Shown: positions 42,900-52,914, counted from the stretch's first letter. The stretch is DNA of 64,000 nucleotides from Halogeometricum pallidum JCM 14848 (GCF_000337095.1 NZ_AOIV01000003.1:42722-106721), one strand, 5' to 3'. Notes: generated from the sequence alone by a model not told the origin. Translations and numbers: made by a program.

Positions 42900-43334
42900 A
42901 TGAGCGCACGGGCGACCGTCGAAGACTACTACGAGGCCCTCCGTCGCGGAGAGCCGCTGTACCCCTACTTCGCGGAATCCGGGGAGGTAACGAAGTTCGG
43001 GGTGGGCGAGACGCTCGTCGGCTACGACGCGGTCGCCGAGGGACTCCGCGAACAGACCCGAACGACGACGGACTGGACGGTGGAGAGCGGCGATTTGCGC
43101 GTCGTCGAACGCGACGACCACGCCGCCTTCGCCGACGACGTCCGGATGGCGTGGACCGACGTTGAGGCGGGCGAGGACCGCGCGTTCGACACGCGGTGGA
43201 GCGGAACGCTCGAACGGCGGTCCGCGGACGGCGGCGCGAGCGACGGGGACGACGAGAACGGCCGGGGCGAGACGGACGAGTGGGTGTTCCTCGGGATGCA
43301 CGTGAGCGTCGCGCACGACCCGGAGGACGGCTGA
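42900..43334 (+). CDS. NTF2-like/SnoaL-fold protein
   Basis: The 144-residue protein begins ATVEDYYEALRRGEPLYPYFAE, the alpha-helical cone of the NTF2/SnoaL (ketosteroid isomerase-like) fold, with later strands DWTVESGDLRVVERDDHAAFADDVRM and WSGTLERR. A Gly/Asp-rich loop (about 105-126) interrupts the barrel. Activity is unknown. A TTTTCAAAT box lies about 26 nt above the ATG. It directly precedes a small membrane protein gene with no gap. Confidence 0.65.
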   Translation: MSARATVEDYYEALRRGEPLYPYFAESGEVTKFGVGETLVGYDAVAEGLREQTRTTTDWTVESGDLRVVERDDHAAFADDVRMAWTDVEAGEDRAFDTRWSGTLERRSADGGASDGDDENGRGETDEWVFLGMHVSVAHDPEDG

Positions 43335-43574
43335 ATGGTCGGACCGAGCATGAGCGACGAGGAACGCGCCGCCGCGAGCACCCATCTGAAGGTCGGGTTC
43401 GTCCTCCTCGTCGCCGTCTCCGGCGCGCTGGTGGCGTTCCAGTCCGGCGGGACGCCCACTCTCGTCGGCGGCGCGTTCCTCGTCGGTCTGTTCGTCGGCC
43501 TCCTCCTCATCTTCTTTCTCGTCCGTTGGTGGGCCGACTTCGTGGCGACGACGAACCGCGGTCGCAGTCGATGA
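43335..43574 (+). CDS. Small hypothetical membrane protein
   Basis: The 79-residue protein has two transmembrane segments (about 19-37 and 45-65) and a short basic tail (TTNRGRSR). It starts immediately after the NTF2-like stop; an internal ATG at 43350 (MSDEERAAAST) is an alternative start. No family recognised. Confidence 0.55.
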   Translation: MVGPSMSDEERAAASTHLKVGFVLLVAVSGALVAFQSGGTPTLVGGAFLVGLFVGLLLIFFLVRWWADFVATTNRGRSR

Positions 43575-43848
43575 GTGCGGGGCGCCATCGACCGGCGGGA
43601 GCGGCCCGCGATAACTCCTCGGAGACGAACGTTTATCCGACAGCATCCGGAAACGCCGTGGGACGAACGCGCGGGCCGACCGTCTCGCCGCCGGGCGGGA
43701 ACCGGGTCGCTCCGTCTTTCGATTCTGCCTCAACCGGGCTCTTCGACCCGTCTCGACACCGAACTCACCAACCCATGACAACGAACCGATGCGGTCGGAC
43801 CGCCGCGCCCGAGGACGCTGCGGGACCGACCTCCGAGAGGACCGGCAG

Positions 43849-46248
43849 ATGACCGAATTTGCGGGCGTCTCGCCGTCGTCAACCGACCGGATTCGCGTCC
43901 TCCACGTCGACGACGCGCCGGACCTCGGCGAACTGGTCGCGGCGTTTCTCGAACGGGCGGACGACCGACTCGTGGTCGAGACGGCGACGAGCGTGGACGA
44001 GGGCCTCGACCGACTGTCCGAGGAGGAGTTCGACTGCGTCGTCTCCGACTACGAGATGTCCGAAGAGACCGGCATCGACTTCCTCGAAACCATCCGCGCG
44101 ACCCGACCGAACCTCCCGTTCATCCTCTACACCGGGCGGGGGTCCGAGGAGGTAGCCAGCGAGGCCATCACGGCCGGCGCGACGGACTACCTCCAGAAGG
44201 AGTCCGGAACCGACCACTACGCCGTGCTGGCGAACCGAATCGCGAACGCGGTCGAACGCGAGCGAACGCGGACCTCGATGGACGAGATACAGCACCTGTT
44301 CTCCGAACTGGTCGACCGCACCGACGACGTGCTCTGGTTGTTCTCCAGCGATTGGAGCGAAACGGTGTTCGTGACGGCATCCTACGAGGACGTCTACGGG
44401 CAACCGCTGTCGGCCCTCCGAGCGGACCCCCGAGCGTTCCTCGACGCGGTGCACCCCGAGGACCGAGACCGGGTCGAACGGGCGATGGAGGCCCTCTCGG
44501 ACGGGCGGTCGATCGACATCGAGTACCGGGTCAACGAGACGGAGAGCTACCACCGCTACGTCTGGGTCAAGGGGGAACCGATAACCGGCCCCGACGGGCG
44601 GGTGACGCACGTCGGTGGGTCGACCCGCGACATCACCCGCCGCCGGGCCCGCGAGGAAGAACTCGCCCGCACGGAGCGCCAGTACGAGGCGGTGTTCGAG
44701 GACCCGAACGTCCTCGTGGGGGTGCTCACCCCCGACGGGACGGTCCTCGACGTCAACCGGACCGCGATGGACTACATCGACGCCGACCGCGAGGCGATAC
44801 TCGGCGCGCCGTTCCGCGAGACGCCCTGGTGGGGCGACGACGACTCCCTCCGGGACGACGTCCAGCGGTGGGTCGACCGCGCGGCGTCGGGGGAGTACGT
44901 CCCGTTCGAGGCCGAGATAGTCGGCTCCGACGGGCGTCGCGTCATCAACGGCGTGCTCAGACCGGTGACGAACGACGACGGGGCGGTGACAGAGATAATC
45001 GTCTCCGACCGGGACATCACCGACCGGCGGACGCGCGAACGCGTCCTCCGGGAGATGTACGAGACAACCGCCGACCCCGAGCTATCTTTCGACGAACGGG
45101 TCCGGGAACTCCTCGCACTCGGCCGCGCGCAGTTGGGGGTCGACTACGGGACGCTATCGCGGATTCGCGGCGACGACTACTACTTCGAGGTCGTCGACGC
45201 GGCCGACGACGGCATCCGCGAGGGCGACGTCGTGCCGGTGTCGGCGACCAACTGCGAAATCGCCGCGGCGACCCAGGAAACCCTCGTCATCGAGGACGTC
45301 GAACGCGACGCGCCGGACGAAACCGACCGAGCCGGTTTTACCGAGTGGGGCATCTCCTGCTACCTCGGAACCCCGGTGTTCGTCGACGACGGCGTCTACG
45401 GGACGTTCTGCTTCTACGATACGGAACCCCGGAACGAGCCGTTCTCCGAGTGGGAGGTCACGCTCGTCGACCTGATGAGCCGCTGGGTGAGTTCGGAGCT
45501 TCAGCGACAGCAGGCGAACGAGCGGTTGCAGCGGCAGAACGAGCGACTGGACCGATTCGCCTCCATCGTCTCGCACGACCTGCGGAACCCGCTGAGCGTG
45601 GCGATGGGGTCGGTCGAACTAGCCGAACAGACCGAGGACCTATCCCATCTCGCGCCCGCGCAGCGCTCGCTCAGACGGATGAGCAGGCTCATCGACGACC
45701 TGCTCGTGCTTGCCCGGTCGGGGGACGTCATCGACGCCGTCTCGGTCGTCAACCTCGGACCGGTCGCAGAGCGTGCCTGGGAGAACGTCCCGACGGACGA
45801 CGCGACCCTCCGGGTCGAGACCGAGCGGACAGTCCGCGCGGACGAGACGCGACTGCGGCAACTGTTCGAGAACCTCGTCCGCAACGCTGTCGAACATGGT
45901 TCGACAGGCCACCGGACCATGTCCGGTGACGCCGTGGAGCACGGCTCCACGGGCAGTCAGGCTTCGCCTGACGACGCCGTCGAACACGGTGACGGGACGG
46001 TGACCGTCTCGGTCGGCAACCTGACCGACGGCTTCTACGTGGCGGACGACGGGCCGGGAATCTCCGCCGAGGACCGCGACAAGGTGTTCGAGCACGGGTA
46101 CTCGACGGAGCGCGACGGGACCGGGTACGGACTCGCCATCGTCAGGGAGATAGCCGACGCTCACGGCTGGGAAGTTCGCGTGACCGAGAGCGCCGACGGC
46201 GGCGCGCGGTTCGAGGTCACCGGCGTCGACGTCGTCGACGGCGACTGA
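43849..46248 (+). CDS. Receiver-PAS-PAS-GAF hybrid histidine kinase
   Basis: This 799-residue soluble protein starts with a receiver domain (Asp21/22, phosphoacceptor Asp67 in VVSDYEM). Two PAS domains follow (about 145-270 and 275-400), then a GAF domain (about 410-560), the H-box IVSHDLRNPL with His576 and an HATPase with DGPGIS and GTGYGL. The N-box (NLVRNAVEHG) contains a 15-residue tandem repeat insertion. The ATG at 43849 has a GAGAGG Shine-Dalgarno; an ATG at 43789 would add 20 residues of low-similarity sequence. The 274 bp before 43849 contain a TATA-like GTTTATCC (43631-43638) but no other gene. Confidence 0.9.
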   Translation: MTEFAGVSPSSTDRIRVLHVDDAPDLGELVAAFLERADDRLVVETATSVDEGLDRLSEEEFDCVVSDYEMSEETGIDFLETIRATRPNLPFILYTGRGSEEVASEAITAGATDYLQKESGTDHYAVLANRIANAVERERTRTSMDEIQHLFSELVDRTDDVLWLFSSDWSETVFVTASYEDVYGQPLSALRADPRAFLDAVHPEDRDRVERAMEALSDGRSIDIEYRVNETESYHRYVWVKGEPITGPDGRVTHVGGSTRDITRRRAREEELARTERQYEAVFEDPNVLVGVLTPDGTVLDVNRTAMDYIDADREAILGAPFRETPWWGDDDSLRDDVQRWVDRAASGEYVPFEAEIVGSDGRRVINGVLRPVTNDDGAVTEIIVSDRDITDRRTRERVLREMYETTADPELSFDERVRELLALGRAQLGVDYGTLSRIRGDDYYFEVVDAADDGIREGDVVPVSATNCEIAAATQETLVIEDVERDAPDETDRAGFTEWGISCYLGTPVFVDDGVYGTFCFYDTEPRNEPFSEWEVTLVDLMSRWVSSELQRQQANERLQRQNERLDRFASIVSHDLRNPLSVAMGSVELAEQTEDLSHLAPAQRSLRRMSRLIDDLLVLARSGDVIDAVSVVNLGPVAERAWENVPTDDATLRVETERTVRADETRLRQLFENLVRNAVEHGSTGHRTMSGDAVEHGSTGSQASPDDAVEHGDGTVTVSVGNLTDGFYVADDGPGISAEDRDKVFEHGYSTERDGTGYGLAIVREIADAHGWEVRVTESADGGARFEVTGVDVVDGD
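45886..45990 (+). repeat. 45-bp tandem repeat composed of hairpins in the kinase N-box
   Basis: The reading frame repeats a 15-codon unit AVEHGSTG.. two and a half times: at residues 680-694, 695-709 and 710 on. The DNA is four perfect inverted repeats with 3-nt loops: GTCGAAC/GTTCGAC (45889-45905), CACCGGAC/GTCCGGTG (45910-45928), GTGGAGC/GCTCCAC (45934-45950) and GTCAGGC/GCCTGAC (45956-45972). Periodicity is exactly 45 nt at 45889, 45934 and 45979. Confidence 0.85.
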
Positions 46249-46251
46249 GCG

Positions 46252-47232
46252 TTACAGCCGCGAGTCGGGATTCACCCGGGCAATCCACTTCCAGGGGTTC
46301 TCCAGTTCCTCCTCGGTCGGGAGGTTCTCCGGACGCTCCCACACCGCCGAGGCGGCGGCGACGCCACGTTCGTCGGCCACCGTCTCGAAGAACTGCGCGC
46401 CGCGTTCGTACTGGCGGCGCTTCATCCCGAGGCCGAGGAGGCGACGGGCGAGGCGAGCGACGGGACCGCCGCCCTTGCGCCGCGCGTCGAGTTTCTCGCG
46501 GAGGTCCTCGTACTCCTCGTCGAACGCCCGGTCCATCAGCAGTTCCGCGTAGCCCTCGACGGCCGTCATCGCGGTGTCGAGGTCCGAGAACGCCTCGCGG
46601 TCGAACTGCCCGTCCGCGAGGGCGTCGAGTCCGTCCTGCATCCGGGTTTCGAGGTGGTCGGATAGCCACGGGGCCGCGCCGAACTCGGCGGCGTGAGACA
46701 CCTCGTGGAAGGCGATCCAGCGTCGAAAGCGGGGGAAGTCGACGTCGAGAGACTCGGCGGCGTCGACGATGTTCGGGTGGATGAAGTAGAGTCCGTGCTC
46801 CTCGTCGCCCTCCGCGAGGAGGAGGGGGTCGTACTGCCCGAGGACGTTCTTGCCGAGGAACGACAGCATGAACGCCATCGTTCCGGTGTTGACGACGCGG
46901 GTCACGCCGGGGAGGGTGACGCGGCCGCGCTCTTCGATGGGTCGCATCACGCGCTCGAACGTCCGGATGTTCGCGTCGATCCAGTGGTGACGACTCTGCA
47001 CCTCGATACTGTCGGGGAGGTCGAACTCGACGTCACCCACGTCGCGGAGGCGGCGGCGGGCGTCTCGAACGTCCGTCGCGTACCCCTGACGGTCGGCCTC
47101 GGAGAGCGTGAGGTCGCCGGGGTCGGTCACGTTCTTCGCGGCGTCGGCGACGGCGATCCAGTCGATGGCGCCGGTGCCGGTGCCGTCGCCCGAAGCGGTC
47201 GCGACCGCGTGGACGCTACGGAGGATATCCAT
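46252..47232 (-). CDS. Zinc-dependent metalloprotease-like protein (DUF2342/zincin type)
   Basis: The 326-residue protein carries HEVSH (176-180), the HExxH zinc motif, in the segment IAFHEVSHAAEFG, and belongs to the family annotated as zincin-like or coenzyme-F420-biosynthesis-associated (DUF2342). Proteolysis has not been shown for most members. It is close to and convergent with the kinase gene. A downstream KRRQYERGAQFF segment is typical of the family. Confidence 0.82.
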   Translation of the reverse strand: MDILRSVHAVATASGDGTGTGAIDWIAVADAAKNVTDPGDLTLSEADRQGYATDVRDARRRLRDVGDVEFDLPDSIEVQSRHHWIDANIRTFERVMRPIEERGRVTLPGVTRVVNTGTMAFMLSFLGKNVLGQYDPLLLAEGDEEHGLYFIHPNIVDAAESLDVDFPRFRRWIAFHEVSHAAEFGAAPWLSDHLETRMQDGLDALADGQFDREAFSDLDTAMTAVEGYAELLMDRAFDEEYEDLREKLDARRKGGGPVARLARRLLGLGMKRRQYERGAQFFETVADERGVAAASAVWERPENLPTEEELENPWKWIARVNPDSRL

Positions 47233-47312
47233 ACACGGTGGTAGTGGTCGGGAGACAAAACCCTTGTTCCGTCCGCTCGCCGTACGCGTATCGGTCGGAC
47301 CGCCGTCCCCCC

Positions 47313-47319
47313 ATTTATG
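47313..47319 (+). promoter_or_regulatory. TATA box of the VOC-family gene
   Basis: ATTTATG centred 27 nt above the GTG at 47343, pointing to a leaderless GTG start. Confidence 0.55.
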
Positions 47320-47342
47320 CGCGCTCGCGCCGAGAGACAGGC

Positions 47343-48185
47343 GTGCTCGCCATCGACCACGTCGCCTTCGGCGGCAGCGACTTAGACGACCTGCGCGCGG
47401 TCGCGGAGACCGTCGGACTCCCCACAGAGTACGGCGGCCCGCACGGAACCGGAACGACGCACATGGCCGTCGTCGGCCTCCCCGACGGCGCCTACCTCGA
47501 ACTCGTCGCCCCGACGGAGGACACCGACCCCGCCGACGCCGGGTTCTGGCCCGCCCACCTCGCCGCGGACGCCGGACCCGCGGGGTGGTGTCTCGACGTG
47601 CCCGACGTGGCCGCGGCGGCGAAATCGGCCATCGACCGCGGCGTCCGCGTGGACGGCCCGCACGAGGCCTCGCGCGTCCGTCCGGACGGGACGCGCGTCG
47701 AGTGGGACATGTGCTTCGAGGGCCCCGACGGGGACGAACGCCTCCCGTTTCTCATCGCCGACCGAACGCCCCGGTCGTACCGGACGACGCCGGACTCCGG
47801 TCTCGTCGACTCCCCGCTAGTCGGTCTCGCCGCCGTCGTCCTCGCCGTCGACGACATCGGGACGTCGGCCGACCTGCTGACCCGACGCCACCGCCTGCCG
47901 ACGCCCGTCGACGCCGCCGGCCCGTTCGACCGCCTGCGCGTCTGTCCGGGTTCTCCGGTCGCCCTCGCGGAGGCCGGCGACGGCGGTCCGCTCCGGGAGC
48001 GGATCGAGGCGGTCGGCGAGGGACCGTGCGCGTACCTCCTCGGCGTCGACGACTTCGCGGCGGCCCGCGAGCGCTTCTCGCTCGGCGACCCGTTCGCGTT
48101 CGGGCGCGACGGCGACCGGCGGGCGGCGTGGTTCGACCACGAGCGGTTCGGTGGTCGACTCGGCGTCGCGGAACGGGGGGACTGA
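47343..48185 (+). CDS. VOC-superfamily (glyoxalase-like) protein
   Basis: The 280-residue protein has two vicinal-oxygen-chelate-like halves. The first has LAIDHVAFGGSDLDDLRA and YLELVAP, and the second begins near residue 160 with LAAVVLAVDDI. His in IDHVAF and Glu in YLELVAP are candidate metal ligands. The start at GTG 47343 is supported by TATA placement. The substrate is unknown. It is divergent from the zincin gene. Confidence 0.72.
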   Translation: MLAIDHVAFGGSDLDDLRAVAETVGLPTEYGGPHGTGTTHMAVVGLPDGAYLELVAPTEDTDPADAGFWPAHLAADAGPAGWCLDVPDVAAAAKSAIDRGVRVDGPHEASRVRPDGTRVEWDMCFEGPDGDERLPFLIADRTPRSYRTTPDSGLVDSPLVGLAAVVLAVDDIGTSADLLTRRHRLPTPVDAAGPFDRLRVCPGSPVALAEAGDGGPLRERIEAVGEGPCAYLLGVDDFAAARERFSLGDPFAFGRDGDRRAAWFDHERFGGRLGVAERGD

Positions 48186-48240
48186 GCGGTCGCTCGGCGG
48201 TCGAGAGAAAGGAAAACCGTCGTCGGTCGAAGCGTCGGAG

Positions 48241-49071
48241 TTAGACTTCGGCTTCGAAGTCTTCCAGTTCGTAGACCTGGTCGGTGCCGCGGCGGTCGAG
48301 CGTCTCGTTGGCGAGGAGCCAGTAGACGACCGACAGGGCGCGTCGACCCTTGTTGTTCGTCGGGACGACGAGGTCGACGTTCGAGGTCTGGTTGTTCGAG
48401 TCGCACATGGCGATGACGGGGATGCCGACCGTGATGGCCTCCTTGACCGCCTGCGCGTCGCCGATGGGGTCGGTGACGACGACCACGTCGGGTTCGATGT
48501 AGCCGGCGTAGTCGGGGTTCGTCAGCGTGCCCGGGATGAACCGTCCCGTGCGGGCGCGGGCGCCGACGGCGTCGGCGAACTTCTTCGCCGGGAATCGACC
48601 GTACTGGCGCGAACTCGTGACGAGAATCTGCTCGGGGTCGTAGTTCCCGAGGAAGTCCGCGGCGGTGCGGATGCGCGAGTCCGTCTGGCTCACGTCGAGG
48701 ACGTACAGACCGTCGTCGCGGACGCGGTGGATGAACCGCTCCATGTCCTTCGTTTTCTGCTGGGTCCCGATGTGGACCCCGGCGGCGAGGTAGTCCTCGA
48801 CCGGGATGAGGAGGTCGGCCTCCTCGTCCGGCATGACGTCCTCGTCGAAGGCCGGTCCGGCCTCCTCTTTTTCTTCGGTTGCTTCGGCCTCGGCCTCGTC
48901 CTCGGCCGGAGCCTCCTCGGTGTCGGCTCCGGCGTCGGCCGTCTCGGCCTCGGCGACTTCTTCTTCTGTCGTCTCGGCCTCCGTCGTCTCGGCGGCGTCG
49001 GCGTCGGCGTCTTCGGCCTCCGCGACGTCCTCGTCGACGACTTCGACCGCTTCGTTGTCGTTGTCTGTCAT
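48241..49071 (-). CDS. rpsB: 30S ribosomal protein S2
   Basis: This is a 276-residue S2 with an N-terminal acidic, low-complexity extension of about 75 residues ([16 protein letters not shown] region) before the conserved core [20 protein letters not shown] core of roughly 200 residues holds the rRNA/S1-binding surface, with [16 protein letters not shown] and [12 protein letters not shown]. Acidic tails like this are common in halophile S2. It ends the long minus-strand block; its ATG overlaps the enolase stop. Confidence 0.95.
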   Translation of the reverse strand: MTDNDNEAVEVVDEDVAEAEDADADAAETTEAETTEEEVAEAETADAGADTEEAPAEDEAEAEATEEKEEAGPAFDEDVMPDEEADLLIPVEDYLAAGVHIGTQQKTKDMERFIHRVRDDGLYVLDVSQTDSRIRTAADFLGNYDPEQILVTSSRQYGRFPAKKFADAVGARARTGRFIPGTLTNPDYAGYIEPDVVVVTDPIGDAQAVKEAITVGIPVIAMCDSNNQTSNVDLVVPTNNKGRRALSVVYWLLANETLDRRGTDQVYELEDFEAEV

Positions 49072-50273
49072 ACTGCGTCGTCCGCGATGCGGATGAGTTC
49101 GTTCAGTTTGGCGGTTCGCTCGCCCTGCACCGCCCCCGTCTTGATGAAGGCGGCGTCGGTGGCGACGGCGAGGTGTGCGATAGTGGTGTCCTCCGTCTCT
49201 CCGGAACGGTGGGAGATGACCGCGTCGTAGTTGTTCCGGACGGCGAGTTCGACGGCGTCGAAGGCGTCCGAGAGGGTGCCGATCTGGTTCGGCTTGATGA
49301 GAATCGAGTTCGCGGCGCCCACGTCGATGCCGTCCTGCAGGCGTTCGACGTTCGTGACGAACAGGTCGTCACCGCAGACGAGCGTCTGGTCGCCCACGCG
49401 CTCGGTCAACTCCGCGAAGCCTTCGTAGTCGTTCTCGTCGAGGGGGTCCTCGACGTAGACGAGGTCGTACTCCGCAACCATCTCGGCGACGTAGTCGACC
49501 ATCTCGTCGGTCGACTTCACCTCGTCGCCGAAAACGTAGCCGCCCTCGTCCTCGTCGTACAGTTCGGCCGCAGCGATGTCGAGGCCGAATCCGATCTCGA
49601 AGCCGAGGTCGTCTTCCACGTCGGAGACGGCCTCGTCGACCACCTCGAACGCTTCCGCGTCCGAGATGGGCGGCGCCCACGCGCCCTCGTCGCCCTTCGC
49701 GGCGGGGATATCGCGGTCGTCGAGTATCTCGGAGATGCGGTCGTGGACCGCGGCGTTGGCGAAGACGGCCTCCGAGACGCTCGGCGCGCCGACCGGCGCG
49801 GAGAGGAACTCCTGGATGTGGGTGGCCTCCTTCGCGTGTTCGCCGCCGCCGACGACGTTACCGAGCGGCGTCGGGAAGTTCTCACCACGGAACGCGCCAC
49901 CGAGATGCTGGTACAGGGGCGCACCGAGCACGTCGGCGCCGGCTTTCGCGGCCGCCATCGAGATGGCGACGGCGCTGTTGGCGCCGACCTCCGAGAAGTT
50001 GTCCGTCCCGTCCGCCGCGCGAAGTGCTCCGTCGACCTCGCGCTGGTTCCCGGCGTACACCTCGTCGACGAGGCGCGGGATGGCGTGGCGTCGGGCGGCC
50101 GCGATGGCCTCCGACGGCGGGAGTTCGATAGCCTCGTACTCGCCGGTGCTCGCGCCGCTTGGCGCGGCCGCGCGACCGAAGCCGCCCGACTCGGTGAGTA
50201 CGTCCGCCTCGACGGTCGGGTTGCCCCGGGAGTCGAGGACGCGTCGGAGTCGTACGTCTGTGATGAGTGTCAT
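49068..50273 (-). CDS. eno: Enolase
   Basis: The 401-residue glycolytic enzyme interconverts 2-phosphoglycerate and phosphoenolpyruvate. Hallmarks include [13 protein letters not shown] near the start, the metal-binding [12 protein letters not shown], and the loop [10 protein letters not shown]. The ATG at 50273 follows the rpoK stop by 2 nt; an in-frame GTG two codons earlier is an unlikely alternative. Placement between rpoK and rpsB is a conserved archaeal arrangement coupling metabolism with translation genes. Confidence 0.96.
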   Translation of the reverse strand: MTLITDVRLRRVLDSRGNPTVEADVLTESGGFGRAAAPSGASTGEYEAIELPPSEAIAAARRHAIPRLVDEVYAGNQREVDGALRAADGTDNFSEVGANSAVAISMAAAKAGADVLGAPLYQHLGGAFRGENFPTPLGNVVGGGEHAKEATHIQEFLSAPVGAPSVSEAVFANAAVHDRISEILDDRDIPAAKGDEGAWAPPISDAEAFEVVDEAVSDVEDDLGFEIGFGLDIAAAELYDEDEGGYVFGDEVKSTDEMVDYVAEMVAEYDLVYVEDPLDENDYEGFAELTERVGDQTLVCGDDLFVTNVERLQDGIDVGAANSILIKPNQIGTLSDAFDAVELAVRNNYDAVISHRSGETEDTTIAHLAVATDAAFIKTGAVQGERTAKLNELIRIADDAV

Positions 50274-50275
50274 GT

Positions 50276-50452
50276 TCACTTACCCTCTCGTCTGACCGTG
50301 AACGGCAGCACGCCGGCGTCGTACTCCTCGGCCGCGATGAGGATGGGTTCGCTCTGGTCCGTGTCGAGCAGGACCGGCGCTCCGTACGACACCTGCAGCG
50401 CTCGCGCGCCGAGGATGCGTGCCTTCTCGTATCGGTTGTAACGCTGGTGCAT
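50276..50452 (-). CDS. rpoK: RNA polymerase subunit K (Rpb6-like)
   Basis: This is a short gene of 58 residues: it starts [20 protein letters not shown] and contains VSYGAPVLL and [14 protein letters not shown], the conserved Rpb6/omega core with the ALQVSYGAP helix. RpoK clamps subunit assembly. Its ATG overlaps the rpoN stop (TAATG), and its stop lies 2 nt before enolase. Confidence 0.95.
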   Translation of the reverse strand: MHQRYNRYEKARILGARALQVSYGAPVLLDTDQSEPILIAAEEYDAGVLPFTVRREGK

Positions 50453-50646
50453 TATTGGTACGGTGCCACCACGTCCACGAGGTCTTTGTGTGAGACCATC
50501 ATGCGTCGACAGCAGTGACGCTCGACGCCGAGGTCATCGAGGACTTCGGCGGGGTCTTCGTCGCCCTCGCGGGCGCGGGCCTTAAACTCGTCCCAGTGTT
50601 CGCCGACGACGTTGCCGCACGTGAAACACCGGACGGGGATCATCAT
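50452..50646 (-). CDS. rpoN: RNA polymerase subunit N (Rpb10-like)
   Basis: The 64-residue zinc protein starts [20 protein letters not shown] and carries the Rpb10 zinc site: Cys7, Cys10 and the CC pair in RHCCRRMM. RpoN joins RpoL, RpoD and RpoP in the assembly platform. An ATG three bases later is equally possible. It lies between rps9 and rpoK. Confidence 0.96.
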   Translation of the reverse strand: MMIPVRCFTCGNVVGEHWDEFKARAREGDEDPAEVLDDLGVERHCCRRMMVSHKDLVDVVAPYQ

Positions 50647-50658
50647 AGCTGAATCACC

Positions 50659-51057
50659 TCAGCGGTAGGACTTCTGGTAGCGCGCTCGGGCGCCCGGTCC
50701 GCCCCACTTTTTCGACTCGGACTGGCGGACGTCGTTCACCAGCAGCGAGCGGTCGAAGTCCATGTAGGCGTCGCGGAGTTCGGCGTCGTTGAGATGCTGC
50801 ACCAGACCGCGCGCGATAGCCGTGCGCGTCGCGTCGGCCTGTCCGGCGAAGCCGCCGCCGGAGACCGTAACGTCGATGTCGACCTGCGACCGGAGCTCCT
50901 CGCCGGCGATGCGGAACGGCTCCAACATCTTCAGGCGGGCCATCTCCGGTTCGCTCAGTTCGACCGGTCGGGAGTTGATACGGACGCGGCCTTCCCCGTC
51001 GCTCACGGTGGCGCGGGCGATGGCCGTCTTCTTCTTTCCTGACGTGTTCGTTACCAT
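50659..51057 (-). CDS. rps9: 30S ribosomal protein S9
   Basis: The 132-residue protein has the S9 start [14 protein letters not shown] and the conserved C-terminus [16 protein letters not shown] that reaches the P site. Its start overlaps the rpl13 stop by 7 bases. Confidence 0.97.
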   Translation of the reverse strand: MVTNTSGKKKTAIARATVSDGEGRVRINSRPVELSEPEMARLKMLEPFRIAGEELRSQVDIDVTVSGGGFAGQADATRTAIARGLVQHLNDAELRDAYMDFDRSLLVNDVRQSESKKWGGPGARARYQKSYR

Positions 51058-51488
51058 GTGACGTTAGCACCCAGTTTCTCGGAGACCTCTCCGAGCGAGA
51101 TGAACTTGATGTTCGAGAGGCGGTCCAGCGAAGTGCCGTCGACGACGTCGCCGTCCTCGTCGAACGGGTTGCCGACGTAGACGCGGACGTTCGAGAGCGC
51201 CTCACGGCCGTCGTCGTTCTTGTACGGGACCATCCCGCGGACGGCGCGCTTGAAGATGCGGTCCGGCCGCTTGGGGTAGTACGGACCCTGGTCGGAGCCG
51301 ACTTCCACGCGCTTGCGGTAGCGTCCCATCACGTCGTCCTCGGACCCGGTGATGACCGTGTCCTCGGCGTTGACGATGGCGACCTTCTCGCCGGCGAGGG
51401 CCTTCTGGGCCACCTCGCTGGCGACGCGGCCCATGATGCAGTTCCGCGCGTCGACGACCACGTCGGCGTCGAACTCTGCGAGACTCAT
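51051..51488 (-). CDS. rpl13: 50S ribosomal protein L13
   Basis: The 145-residue protein shows [19 protein letters not shown] near the N-terminus and [12 protein letters not shown] in the middle, both L13 hallmarks. Its ATG at 51488 overlaps the rpl18e stop (ATGA). The upstream open frame belongs to the L18e region in another phase. Confidence 0.96.
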   Translation of the reverse strand: MSLAEFDADVVVDARNCIMGRVASEVAQKALAGEKVAIVNAEDTVITGSEDDVMGRYRKRVEVGSDQGPYYPKRPDRIFKRAVRGMVPYKNDDGREALSNVRVYVGNPFDEDGDVVDGTSLDRLSNIKFISLGEVSEKLGANVTW

Positions 51489-51835
51489 CGGATCACCCGC
51501 ACGTCTGATCCCTCGGGGTTCTGTTCTGCGATCTGTTCGAGCGTCACCGTCGCACCGACCTGCTCGATCTTCTTGCGGGCCGACGACGAAAAGTCGACAG
51601 CCGCGACGGTGACGTTCTTCTCCAGCACACCGCTGCCCAGCACTTTGCCGGGGACGATGACCGTCTCGTCTTCCTTGGCGTACCGTTCGATACGACCGAG
51701 GTTGACCTCTGCGTGGGTGCGCCGGGGTTTCTCCAGACGGTCCGCGACGTCCTGCCACACGTTGGCTCCGGAGTCGCGCGAGGCCGCCTTTAGCTCGGCG
51801 ATGAGACTGTTGAGTCTCGGGTTAGTCTTACTCAT
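51485..51835 (-). CDS. rpl18e: 50S ribosomal protein L18e
   Basis: The 116-residue protein is the archaeal/eukaryotic L18e with the conserved [21 protein letters not shown] and [14 protein letters not shown] segments, and [21 protein letters not shown]. It follows tRNA-Leu by about 26 nt on the minus strand. Confidence 0.96.
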   Translation of the reverse strand: MSKTNPRLNSLIAELKAASRDSGANVWQDVADRLEKPRRTHAEVNLGRIERYAKEDETVIVPGKVLGSGVLEKNVTVAAVDFSSSARKKIEQVGATVTLEQIAEQNPEGSDVRVIR

Positions 51836-51861
51836 TGTCTATCTGTTGAGAGAAAACGGAG

Positions 51862-51946
51862 TGCAGGGAGCAGGATTCGAACCTGCGGACCCCTATGGGA
51901 CGGCGCCCTGAACGCCGCGCCGTTGACCAGACTTGGCTATCCCTGC
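51862..51946 (-). tRNA. tRNA-Leu (anticodon CAG)
   Basis: An 85-nt class II tRNA: the acceptor pairs GCAGGGA (51940-51946) with TCCCTGC (51863-51869), discriminator A at 51862. The anticodon loop TTCAGGG sits on a CGGCG/CGCCG stem, anticodon CAG. A long variable arm and the T-loop GGTTCGAATCC are present. It lies in the ribosomal block between rpoD and rpl18e. Confidence 0.95.
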
Positions 51947-52122
51947 GCGCACTCCGACGTACTGCGTGCCCCTTCAAACCAGTTTCGGTCCGACGGTTCC
52001 CTGTGAGCCGTTGGCTCGACTCGGCGGCCGTCAGGGCGGCCGTTCGGGCGACTCGCACGCCGGACGCGTTCGCTCCTGCGCTCGCGGCGTGTCGTCGGGT
52101 AGTGTGAGGGGCAGTCATGGTT
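51947..52122 (-). other. Spacer between rpoD and tRNA-Leu
   Basis: This 176-bp spacer has no ORF of interest. Near its left end, toward the tRNA, the minus strand reads AAACTGGTTTGAAG (around 51973), a weak TATA-like stretch at about the right distance for an independent tRNA-Leu start. It may otherwise simply be an intra-operon spacer. Confidence 0.4.
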
Positions 52123-52905
52123 CTATATCGCGATTTTCTCTTCGAGTTCGGCCGCGCGGTCGGAGATGCTCTCCACGGCGCGGCGAACGAGTTCCTCGAC
52201 GGTGAACGACCCGTCCGTCTCCACGTGGAAGACGAACGCGCCGGGGACGTCGTGGACTTCGACCTCCTTTCCGGGATACCGCTTCGCGAGGTCGTTGTCG
52301 AACGCCTCGGTGGGGACGAGGTCGCCGTTCTGCGCGCCCTCGTCGGCGGCGTGTTCGGCCGCCTGCTCTTCGATGACGCCGCGCAGGATGTTCGGTTCCT
52401 GCTCGTCGAACTCGTTGGCGTCGCCGACGACCTCCACGCGGTGGAGATGTCGGTAGCCGACGGCCACGCCGCCTTGGTGTTTGGCGTGTTCCTTCCCGCG
52501 CCCGAGGACGGCGTCGGCCTCCAGTTCGAGGCGTTGACCCTCCTTCAGTTCGATGATGGGCACGTTCTGGTCGGCCGGTTGGACGAGTCCGTCGGACGTC
52601 TCGATATCGCCCGAGTAGGCCGTCGCCGGTCCCTCGACGTCGAGTGCGAGAGTGACGACGTCACCCTCCTCGAAGTCGCCCAGGTCGGTCGTCAGCGGAA
52701 CGAGGCCGAGACGCAGACCGATCATCTCGTCGAACATGACCGAGGAGTTCTCGACGAACCGGACGGTGTCGACGCTGAACGTCGGCACGTCCGCGATCAT
52801 CGCCCGGCGGATGCCGTTTGCAACCGCCGGCGTCATCCCGCGAACGAGAAAGCGGGCTTTCCGGTCGTCGCGTTCGATGAACTCGACCTCGAAATCTTCT
52901 GCCAT
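52123..52905 (-). CDS. rpoD: RNA polymerase subunit D (Rpb3-like)
   Basis: The 260-residue subunit shows the alpha-like start [23 protein letters not shown] and a [11 protein letters not shown] dimerisation stretch. A region often holding an iron-sulfur cluster in other archaea lacks the cysteine set here: no CxxC is present, so this is the cluster-free form. It follows rps11 by 9 nt in the ribosomal block. Confidence 0.95.
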   Translation of the reverse strand: MAEDFEVEFIERDDRKARFLVRGMTPAVANGIRRAMIADVPTFSVDTVRFVENSSVMFDEMIGLRLGLVPLTTDLGDFEEGDVVTLALDVEGPATAYSGDIETSDGLVQPADQNVPIIELKEGQRLELEADAVLGRGKEHAKHQGGVAVGYRHLHRVEVVGDANEFDEQEPNILRGVIEEQAAEHAADEGAQNGDLVPTEAFDNDLAKRYPGKEVEVHDVPGAFVFHVETDGSFTVEELVRRAVESISDRAAELEEKIAI

Positions 52906-52914
52906 GGTTCTGGG

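Noticed and set aside
45886..45990. A CRISPR-like array
   Set aside because: The repeats are in frame, contiguous with a 45-nt period and without unique spacers.
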